The position numbers and the translations under genes were made by a program. Positions 57,822 to 64,000 of a stretch of DNA of 64,000 nt are shown piece by piece (within the stretch, counting starts at the first letter, position 1; each line of letters starts with the position of its first letter). The DNA is taken from contig NZ_JAAGNX010000001.1 in assembly GCF_010500615.1 (NCBI RefSeq), forward strand, positions 821,531 through 885,530. The letters run 5' to 3'. This DNA is from Oceanipulchritudo coccoides (GTDB taxonomy: Bacteria > Verrucomicrobiota > Verrucomicrobiia > Opitutales > Oceanipulchritudinaceae). The notes under the pieces are model-generated. The model searched no databases. It saw only the letters and a list, made by a program, of their open reading frames with translations, and was not told where the DNA came from.

Positions 57822-59477
57822 ATGGCAGATCGGATTTCAGGAAAGGCGTTTGCAACCCGAAGTGAGGTGTTAGCCCAACATGGCATGGTGGCCTCGAGCC
57901 AACCCATTGCCACCCAGGTGGGCCTGCAAATTTTGCGCGAAGGCGGCAGTGCCATGGATGCCGCTATTGCCGTCAATGCCTGCCTTGGCCTGATGGAACC
58001 CACCGGTTGCGGTATCGGTGGCGACTTGTTCGCCATTGTTTGGGATGCCAAGTCACAATCCCTTCACGGGCTGAACGGAAGCGGACGCAGCGCGCGCAGT
58101 GCCAGCCTTGACGATATGCGGTCGGCTCTTGGCAAGACCGGGCAGGAGCACATCCCCATGTTGGGCCCTCTCTCCGTCTCTGTCCCCGGATGTGTGGATG
58201 GCTGGTTCACCCTGCACGAGAAATTCGGACATCTCCCCTTTGAGAGGGTTCTTGCCCCGGCCATTGAGTATGCTGAATCGGGTTTTCCGGTCTCTGAGGT
58301 CATTGCCTATTATTGGAATAAAAGCATCGAGTTGCGCGCCAGTTTTCCCGGCTTTCTGGACACTTTCACCGTGGATGGTGAACGGGCCCCCGCCAAGGGA
58401 GAGGTCTGGCGCAATCCTGCATTGGCGGAAACCTACCGACTCCTGGCCCGCGAGGGGCGTGACGGATTCTATACCGGCAAACTGGCCCGGGAAATGGCAG
58501 GCTTTCTGGAAGCAAGCGGTTCATTCCTCCGCGAGGAGGACTTTGCCGGGCACCGGTCCGAATGGGTGGATCCAATTTCCACAAATTATCGCGGCTACGA
58601 TATCTGGGAGCTACCTCCCAATGGACAGGGCTTGGCCGCATTGCAGATGCTCAACATTCTTGAAGGTTACGACCTCGCCGGGATGGGATTCGGATCGGCT
58701 GAGTTTGTTCACCTTTTTGTTGAGGCAAAAAAGCAGGCCTTTGCTGACCGGGCCCGCTGCTACGCCGATCCGCACTTTTTCGATGTTCCTTTGGAGCGCT
58801 TGCTCTCAAAGGAATATGCCGCATCCCAGCGCCGGCAAATCATGATGGACAAGGCGGCCCCATCGGTCATCCCGGATCCTGAAGTGCTGAAGCGTGGGGA
58901 TACGGTATATTTCTGTACGGCGGATTCTGAGGGCAACATGGTCTCCTTTATCCAGAGCAATTACTGGGGAATCGGGTCAGGGCTTTGCCCGCCCGGACTC
59001 GGGTTTGGCTTCCAGAACCGTGGTGCTTCCTTTGCCTTGGATCCAAGCCATGCCAACGTCTATGCGCCCGGTAAACGGCCCTTTCACACGATTATTCCCG
59101 CTTTCATCACCCGGGAAGGAAAGCCTCTCTGCGCCTTCGGGGTGATGGGAGGCGATACCCAGCCGCAAGCCCATGCCCAGATTGTTTGTCACCTGGTTGA
59201 TTTCAAACTGGGACTCCAAGAGGCTGGTGATGCACCACGGGTGGTCCATTCCGGTGATTCCAACCCGCGGGGCGGATTGATGGAGAATGGCGGTATTGTG
59301 GTCCTTGAGACCGGTTTTAGCCCGGAAGTCATCGACTCTCTCAAGGATCGTGGCCACTGCCTGGAAGCGGGGAGCGGCCAGTTTGGGGGATATCAGGCCA
59401 TCTGGCGGAATCCGGAAACCGGCGTCTATGCCGGAGCCAGTGAAAGCCGCAAGGATGGGCAGGCGGCCGGATACTGA
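57822..59477 (+). CDS. ggt: Gamma-glutamyltransferase
   Basis: 551 residues, normal for the family. It transfers or hydrolyses gamma-glutamyl groups, as from glutathione, after self-cleavage in front of a Thr. Family stretches are MVASSQPIATQVGLQILREGGSAMDAAIAVN, PTGCGIGGDLFA and NGQGLAALQMLNILEGYD. GDTVYFCTADSEGNMVSFIQ holds the likely processing Thr at the start of the small subunit, and KRPFHTIIPAF is close to the catalytic SSMSP-type region of other members. Unlike E. coli Ggt it has no evident signal peptide, so the location is uncertain; related cephalosporin-acylase-type activities are possible. Confidence 0.87.
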   Translation: MADRISGKAFATRSEVLAQHGMVASSQPIATQVGLQILREGGSAMDAAIAVNACLGLMEPTGCGIGGDLFAIVWDAKSQSLHGLNGSGRSARSASLDDMRSALGKTGQEHIPMLGPLSVSVPGCVDGWFTLHEKFGHLPFERVLAPAIEYAESGFPVSEVIAYYWNKSIELRASFPGFLDTFTVDGERAPAKGEVWRNPALAETYRLLAREGRDGFYTGKLAREMAGFLEASGSFLREEDFAGHRSEWVDPISTNYRGYDIWELPPNGQGLAALQMLNILEGYDLAGMGFGSAEFVHLFVEAKKQAFADRARCYADPHFFDVPLERLLSKEYAASQRRQIMMDKAAPSVIPDPEVLKRGDTVYFCTADSEGNMVSFIQSNYWGIGSGLCPPGLGFGFQNRGASFALDPSHANVYAPGKRPFHTIIPAFITREGKPLCAFGVMGGDTQPQAHAQIVCHLVDFKLGLQEAGDAPRVVHSGDSNPRGGLMENGGIVVLETGFSPEVIDSLKDRGHCLEAGSGQFGGYQAIWRNPETGVYAGASESRKDGQAAGY

Positions 59478-59676
59478 ATAAAGCTGATTATTACAGTTGC
59501 AGGGCGGGCTCTTTCCTGCATCTAATGGCGTTCAGTCGATTAATAGGCAATTCTGAGAGTCCGGAAACGGAACCCTGTGGGGCCCATCGATCGAATAATC
59601 AAGTTGCTTCACGCAGGATGCGCATCGCCTGCTGGAGCCGTTTCAAAAGGTGCGCATCTTAGTTAGAGTAGATTAA
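59478..59676 (+). promoter_or_regulatory. Leader of the RNA-binding protein gene
   Basis: About 200 bases without a gene. It contains TGCAGG/CCTGCA (59499-59520) and a GGATGCGCATC / GGTGCGCATC near-repeat around 59617 and 59649. A structured 5' leader, as in cold-shock-type RNA-binding genes, is possible; no promoter hexamers were assigned. Confidence 0.35.
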
Positions 59677-60045
59677 ATGGATATATATGTAGGAAATCTA
59701 GCCTATGAAGTTCAGGACGAAGACCTGAATGAGGCGTTTGCACAATTCGGTGAAGTAGAGTCAGCTCGGGTCATTATGGACCGCGAATCTGGCCGCTCCC
59801 GTGGGTTTGGGTTTGTTAAAATGCCAAACCGTGAAGAAGCTGAGGCTGCTGTAGAGGGCCTCAACGATAACGAACTGCAAGGTCGCCCGTTGCGCGTCCG
59901 CGAAGCTGAAGAGCGCAAGCCCCGGTCCGGTGGATTCGGTGGCGGCGGAGGCGGCGGCGGAGGCGGTGGCTTCAAGCGTGGTGGCGGCGGCGGAGGCCGT
60001 GGCGGCTTTGGTGGTCGCGATGGTGGCCGTCAGCGTTATCGCTAA
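59677..60045 (+). CDS. Glycine-rich RRM RNA-binding protein
   Basis: 122 residues. One RNA recognition motif (about 1-80): RNP2 is IYVGNL at residues 3-8, RNP1 is RGFGFVKM at about 42-49. The tail of about 40 residues is nearly all Gly with Arg, Phe and Lys (RGG-like). This is the architecture of bacterial and cyanobacterial Rbp proteins, often induced by cold, and thought to act as RNA chaperones in the cytoplasm. The tail is low complexity and its length is likely to vary between strains. It is a single-gene unit with a perfect terminator. Confidence 0.93.
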   Translation: MDIYVGNLAYEVQDEDLNEAFAQFGEVESARVIMDRESGRSRGFGFVKMPNREEAEAAVEGLNDNELQGRPLRVREAEERKPRSGGFGGGGGGGGGGGFKRGGGGGGRGGFGGRDGGRQRYR

Positions 60046-60081
60046 ATCTTCCGGTTCAGGCTTAATCAGCCTTTAATAATC

Positions 60082-60118
60082 AAAAGGAGTATTCGGGTAA
60101 CCGAATACTCCTTTTTTT
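60082..60118 (+). terminator. Strong rho-independent terminator after the RRM gene
   Basis: GGAGTATTCGG and CCGAATACTCC form a perfect 11-base stem with a GTAA loop, flanked by AAAA and TTTTTTT. The A run upstream and T run downstream mean it could work in both directions. Confidence 0.95.
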
Positions 60119-60156
60119 GCGTCTTCCATTCCCAATTAGGCTCCATCATGCCATAC

Positions 60157-60182
60157 CCGAGCGGGACTAATAAACCGCTCGG
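60157..60182. promoter_or_regulatory. Perfect 8-base inverted repeat before the PEP-CTERM gene
   Basis: CCGAGCGG (60157-60164) and CCGCTCGG (60175-60182) with a 10-base AT-rich loop, about 80 bases before the start at 60263. No T run follows (CCCCCC does), so a terminator is unlikely; an operator or leader hairpin is possible. Confidence 0.4.
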
Positions 60183-60262
60183 CCCCCCATTGATCCCTTG
60201 TCTCCATCAGGCAATGGGATTATTAGATTTCATCGCGCACTAACTCAACGAAGGGTATACGG

Positions 60263-61033
60263 ATGAATGCGATGGTACGGGTAATAATCGGCTCCACACT
60301 GGTTATATTGTGTGGAACCTTGCAAGCTGACTGGATGGTGGGAGACGTGCATAAGATGCACTTTCCACAATTACCGGATCCAGTCGGATGGGATATTAAA
60401 GTAAGCCAGAATAACTTTGTGGCGGATGATTTTCTCTGCACACAAAGTGGTCCGATCACGGATATTCACTTCTGGGGGTCTTGGAGAGGTGATGTTTTTG
60501 TGGATCCGCTGCTGGATCTTCAGAATATTCAGTTAACCATCTACCCGGACGTACCGGCTGGGGTGGATTTGCCTTACAGCCACCCTGAGTCATTTTTCCT
60601 CTGGCAATACCAGACCTCCGATCATGATCCTGCTCTGGTAAGTATACGCAACGAGCTTCCGAGTCCACAGGGCTGGTATGATCCACAGCAAGGATTGGTC
60701 CTTCCCGGCGATCATTCCGAGTACTTCCAGTACAACGTTTCGATTGATCCGAACGCTCAGTTTATTCAGCAGGAAGGCACCATTTACTGGTTGGAAATTC
60801 ACGTCATCACGACCGAGGGGCTGGAGTTTGGTTGGAAGACTTCACTGGATGCATGGAATGACGATTCTGTTTCCTTCCTGCCTCCGGCTGATTTGTGGGA
60901 GGAATTGTTTGATCCACTAACCGGAACTTCCCTGCAGCAGGCCTTTGTGATTGTGCCTGAGCCGGGACTGGCTGCGCTGGTTCTTGGATTCCTTGCTGCA
61001 GGACTGGTTTTGCTCAAACGTCGACTGCGCTAG
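60263..61033 (+). CDS. PEP-CTERM secreted protein (DUF7901-like)
   Basis: 256 residues. A signal peptide (ends GTLQA) is followed by a beta-rich ectodomain with DWMVGDVHKMHFPQLPDPVGWD, NNFVADDFLCTQSGPITDIHFWGSW and EGTIYWLEIHV, a pattern common in planctomycetal and verrucomicrobial PEP-CTERM proteins. The tail VPEPGLAALVLGFLAAGL then KRRLR is a complete PEP-CTERM signal: motif, membrane helix, basic end. It would be processed by an exosortase encoded elsewhere. It is unrelated to the module family at 6989, 12536 and 45153. Function unknown. A start at the ATG 60272 is also possible. Confidence 0.85.
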   Translation: MNAMVRVIIGSTLVILCGTLQADWMVGDVHKMHFPQLPDPVGWDIKVSQNNFVADDFLCTQSGPITDIHFWGSWRGDVFVDPLLDLQNIQLTIYPDVPAGVDLPYSHPESFFLWQYQTSDHDPALVSIRNELPSPQGWYDPQQGLVLPGDHSEYFQYNVSIDPNAQFIQQEGTIYWLEIHVITTEGLEFGWKTSLDAWNDDSVSFLPPADLWEELFDPLTGTSLQQAFVIVPEPGLAALVLGFLAAGLVLLKRRLR

Positions 61034-61069
61034 TTGGGCATTGACCTAATCATTACAGTTAAAAAAAAT

Positions 61070-61104
61070 CGGTTCGGTCTGGATAGGTCCGGACCGTTTT
61101 TTTT
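61070..61104 (+). terminator. Rho-independent terminator after the PEP-CTERM gene
   Basis: CGGTTCGGTCT pairs with GGTCCGGACCG (one mismatch, some G-U pairs) around a short loop, followed by TTTTTTTT. It lies 36 bases after the stop codon and ends 13 bases before the preferred ABC transporter start, which helps decide that start. Confidence 0.85.
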
Positions 61105-61117
61105 GAAGGCAAGAGGA

Positions 61118-62962
61118 GTGGATTCAGAAAATCGCAGTTCAAACACGCGCCCTGTCCGGGAGGTCATCCGGATTGCCTGGTCGCTCATGGCTGGATTCCG
61201 GACACGGTTCATTTTGGCCATCCTGTGCATGCTGGCGGGGACCGGATTGCGCTTTCTCGTACCGCTGGTCGCCAGCGGGACCATTGATTATGCCCTCCAG
61301 AGCGGGACCGGTCAGAGCCGTGTGGTGGATTTTTTCCGCAGGACCGTCGAGCAGGACTGGCTGGCTGGTCATCTCTGGGCGGCTGGTCTGGTGATCTTCG
61401 GGCTGACCTGCGGGGCCGGCCTGTTCAATTTCATGAAGGGGAAGCTTGCCGCCGAGGCATCTGACGGGATCGCCCGGAAATTGAAAAACCGGCTTTATGG
61501 TCACCTGCAACGCCTTCCGATGCGCTTTTTCGACAAGGCTGAGACGGGTGATCTCGTCCAGCGTTGCACCTCTGATGTGGAAACCCTACGGATGGCCATC
61601 AGCACGCAAGTGGTGGAGGTCAGTCATGCTCTCATTCTGATGGGAACGGCGATTCCGCTCATGTTCATGATTGATGCACGGATGGCCGCTGTCAGCTTTG
61701 CCTTGATTGGACCACTCATCGCCTTCGGGTATTTTTATATCAAGCGCGTTCGCTACCTCTTCCAGCTCTTTGATGAAGCGGAGGGCAAAGTGACGGCCGT
61801 GGTACAGGAGAACCTGACCGGTTTGCGCGTTGTCCGGGCCTTTCGTCGTCAGGCTTTCGAAATAGAGAAATTCAGTGGGCCCAACCAGAATTACCGCGAT
61901 CTTGGGCTGCGCCTCATCCGCTTAATGGCAATCTATTGGTCCATTTCGGACTTTGTCGCCTTGTCGCAAAACGCGCTTGTCCTTGGAATTGGACTACACT
62001 TTATCTCTTCTGGTTCACTGACTGTGGGGACGCTCTTTGCGTTCATCATGTTGCTGAACCTCGTCCTTTGGCCGGTCCGCCAGATGGGGAGAACCTTGAC
62101 TGAGTTGGGTAAATCAACCGTCGCCATCGGGCGCATTGAGGAAATCCTTGAGGAGGCTGAGGAGGGAGGGACGCCTGATCATGGCCTTCCAACCGGTCGC
62201 GGCCATATCTTGGCACGCGATGTAACCTTCTCCCACCAGGAAGGGCAGGTCGCCTTGGAGAAGGTCTCCTTTGAAGTCAGGCCCGGGGAAACCCTTGCCA
62301 TACTCGGCCCATCCGGATCCGGGAAGTCCACTTTGATTCATTTGCTTCTACGCCTGTATGATTACCAGAGCGGGAGCATCCAGTTTGATGGTGTTGAAAT
62401 GAAGGAGCTGGACCGGATCTGGTGTCGTGAACAATTCGCGACAGTCATGCAGGAACCCTTTCTCTTTTCCAAGTCTATCATTGAGAATATCAGGCTCGGC
62501 CGTCCATCCGCCCGTGAGAAAGAAATTACCCGGGTGGCCCAGATGGCCCATATTCATGAAACCATACACAGCTTTCCTTCCGGCTATAAGACCTTGGTGG
62601 GCGAGCGTGGAGTGACGCTGTCTGGCGGCCAGCGGCAACGCGTCGCCCTTGCCCGGGCGCTCTTGCGCGAGGCGCCGGTCTTGTTGCTGGACGACGCATT
62701 GAGTGCGGTCGACACCGAGACCGAGGAAATCATTCTTGATGCCTTGCGGAAGCGTCATGGAAAGATGACGACAATTGTCATTGCCCACCGTTTGTCGACG
62801 TTGTCGCATGCCGACCGGGTGATCGTCATGGACCAGGGGAAAATCGTCGAGTCAGGTACTCATGAAGAGCTTTGTCGCAGCGACGGTTTGTATCGCCGCC
62901 TCTGGCACATCCAGAACAAGGAGGAACCGGGAGGGATGGAACCCTTCACAATGAAGAACTGA
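61118..62962 (+). CDS. ABC exporter half-transporter (membrane + ATPase domains)
   Basis: About 614 residues from the GTG at 61118. The reading frame is open from a TTG at 61034, but that would translate through the preceding terminator hairpin, so the GTG (AAGAGGA just upstream) is preferred; the first ATG, 61187, would cut the region before the first helix. Six membrane helices (ABC_membrane) are followed by the ATPase: Walker A GPSGSGKST, signature LSGGQRQRVALARALL, Walker B VLLLDDALSAVD and a switch His in VIAHRLSTL. It resembles MdlB/YheH-type heterodimeric multidrug exporters. The second half starts four bases after its stop, so the two probably form a heterodimer. Substrate unknown. 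Confidence 0.9.
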   Translation: MDSENRSSNTRPVREVIRIAWSLMAGFRTRFILAILCMLAGTGLRFLVPLVASGTIDYALQSGTGQSRVVDFFRRTVEQDWLAGHLWAAGLVIFGLTCGAGLFNFMKGKLAAEASDGIARKLKNRLYGHLQRLPMRFFDKAETGDLVQRCTSDVETLRMAISTQVVEVSHALILMGTAIPLMFMIDARMAAVSFALIGPLIAFGYFYIKRVRYLFQLFDEAEGKVTAVVQENLTGLRVVRAFRRQAFEIEKFSGPNQNYRDLGLRLIRLMAIYWSISDFVALSQNALVLGIGLHFISSGSLTVGTLFAFIMLLNLVLWPVRQMGRTLTELGKSTVAIGRIEEILEEAEEGGTPDHGLPTGRGHILARDVTFSHQEGQVALEKVSFEVRPGETLAILGPSGSGKSTLIHLLLRLYDYQSGSIQFDGVEMKELDRIWCREQFATVMQEPFLFSKSIIENIRLGRPSAREKEITRVAQMAHIHETIHSFPSGYKTLVGERGVTLSGGQRQRVALARALLREAPVLLLDDALSAVDTETEEIILDALRKRHGKMTTIVIAHRLSTLSHADRVIVMDQGKIVESGTHEELCRSDGLYRRLWHIQNKEEPGGMEPFTMKN

Positions 62963-62966
62963 CGGC

Positions 62967-64000
62967 ATGCATCTCGAAGAAGACACATTTCATAACCGAC
63001 TCGACTGGAAGCTCTGGCATCAGGTGCTCCGGCATGCCTACCCATACAAGCGCTTTCTGGTGGGAATTGCTTTGCTTGCGGTGACCATTGCCACTTGTGA
63101 AGCCTGCTTTGCCCTCGTGACCCGCTGGGCCATCGACGATGTCTCCAGCATGGAAGAAGGCTTCAGTGTGCTTCCCTATGTCTCGGCGTACATGGGGCTG
63201 GCCCTGACGCTTGTCCTGGGCGTCTGGGGTTTTATCATTCTTGCTGGCGGCTTGAGCCATCACATGAGTCACGATATAAGACGCGATACCTTCAAGCGGC
63301 TCCAGGAGCTTGAGTTTGCCTACTTTGATCACCGGCCCACCGGCTGGTTGATATCGCGGCTGACCAGTGATTGTGACAAGCTTTCGAGAATCATTGCCTG
63401 GAGCTTTCTGGATCTGGTATGGGCGAGCAGCCTTATTCTGGCCATCTCGGTGATCCTGTTATCCCTGAACCTGAAACTTGGATTGCTTGTCCTCAGCGTT
63501 GTCCCGCCATTGATGATGATCAGCTCATGGTTCCAGAAGCGGCTTCTCCTGAGCTCGCGGAAGACACGGCAGTACAATTCCTTTATCACAGCCTCATTCA
63601 GCGAGGGAATCCAAGGATTGAAAACAACCAAGACCTTCGTGCGCGAAGAGACCAACCTGAAGGAGTTTTCCACACTCTCGGATAAGATGTACGACTATTC
63701 CGTCCTGAACGCGATCCAGTCGGCCATTTACCTTCCGATTGTCCTGACGATCGGCAGTGTTGCCGCGGGTCTGGTCCTTTGGATCGGGGGAGGGGACTAT
63801 CTGGCGGAATCCCTTACCTTGGGGACCCTGATCGCGTTTATATTTTATTCCGGTCAGTTTTTTGATCCCATCAACCAGATTGCCGCAATCCTTGTCCAGT
63901 TACAGGGTGCGCAAGCGGCTGGGGAGCGCGTGCTGAGCCTGCTGGCGACGGAGCCCAAGATTCGTGACAGCGACGCGGTCCTCTCCCGGCTCAGCACCAG
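62967..64000 (+). CDS. ABC exporter half-transporter, second partner (3' end outside window)
   Basis: Open from the ATG at 62967 (MHLEEDTFHNRLDWKLWHQV) to the end of the window, 344 complete codons, so the gene is partial. The visible part is the six-helix membrane domain: PYKRFLVGIALLAVTIA, the loop LSHHMSHDIRRDTFKRLQELEFAYFDHRPTGWLISRLTSDCDKL typical of exporters, TTKTFVREETNLKEF, and SLTLGTLIAFIFYSGQFFDPINQ before the linker. The ATPase domain would follow outside the window. It lies four bases after the first half-transporter and is presumed to pair with it. Confidence 0.9.
   Translation, partial: MHLEEDTFHNRLDWKLWHQVLRHAYPYKRFLVGIALLAVTIATCEACFALVTRWAIDDVSSMEEGFSVLPYVSAYMGLALTLVLGVWGFIILAGGLSHHMSHDIRRDTFKRLQELEFAYFDHRPTGWLISRLTSDCDKLSRIIAWSFLDLVWASSLILAISVILLSLNLKLGLLVLSVVPPLMMISSWFQKRLLLSSRKTRQYNSFITASFSEGIQGLKTTKTFVREETNLKEFSTLSDKMYDYSVLNAIQSAIYLPIVLTIGSVAAGLVLWIGGGDYLAESLTLGTLIAFIFYSGQFFDPINQIAAILVQLQGAQAAGERVLSLLATEPKIRDSDAVLSRLST

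Noticed and set aside
57722-58051. Upstream extension of the Nudix frame
   Set aside because: It is antisense to the start of the gamma-glutamyltransferase gene and places about 110 meaningless residues before a complete Nudix domain.
59935-60030. Glycine-codon repeats at the end of the RRM gene, considered as a DNA repeat or slippage element
   Set aside because: Mixed GGC/GGT/GGA codons encode an ordinary glycine-rich tail; there is no regular DNA unit beyond codon bias.

Overview
The window looks like a polysaccharide-utilisation and surface-protein region from a marine Verrucomicrobiota, most likely class Opitutae (Coraliomargarita/Puniceicoccaceae type). This is inferred from the Opitutae-style TonB-dependent receptor (mature N-terminus with an LSPFVVEAS motif), two PEP-CTERM proteins, the very high sulfatase density and verrucomicrobial C-terminal modules. 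There is no SusC/SusD pair, so it is not a Bacteroidota-type PUL. Most starts lack a clear Shine-Dalgarno sequence. No RNA gene, IS element or CRISPR array was seen.

Layout. (1) 1-6842: the end of a LacI-type regulator, then a tight run of sulfatase, GH2 beta-galactosidase-like enzyme and a GH51-like enzyme with lectin-like repeats. (2) 6989-16877: single-gene units, most closed by their own hairpin terminator: a secreted repeat protein, a 1349-residue modular sulfatase, a PEP-CTERM repeat protein and a large TonB receptor. (3) 17065-27948: a cytoplasmic GH112 phosphorylase converges on a five-gene minus-strand operon (GH50-like enzyme, GPH-type sugar symporter, two sulfatases, GH42 beta-galactosidase). 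(4) 28118-29212: a GntR-HTH/LacI-sensor regulator divergent from that operon. (5) 29340-44902: a nine-gene plus-strand operon of eight sulfatases and one LacZ-like GH2 enzyme. (6) 45153-47711: a secreted protein built of three copies of the module seen in region 2. In all there are twelve sulfatase domains.

From about 47.8 kb the content becomes mostly housekeeping: a beta-hydroxyacid dehydrogenase, an NTF2-like protein, a GH17 lipoprotein, a LysR regulator divergent from dabB-dabA (inorganic-carbon uptake), tyrS with an overlapping DUF5069-like gene, a Nudix hydrolase, gamma-glutamyltransferase, a glycine-rich RRM protein, a PEP-CTERM protein and two adjacent ABC exporter half-transporters, the second cut by the window end.

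Inferred working model: exported sulfatases desulfate a galactose-rich sulfated polysaccharide outside the cytoplasm; GH50-, GH2- and GH51-like enzymes cut it; the TonB receptor and GPH symporter import fragments; cytoplasmic GH42, GH112 and one sulfatase lacking a signal peptide finish the breakdown. The polymer cannot be named from sequence. Recurrent TTGTCTGA-type boxes upstream of several of these genes suggest a shared regulator.
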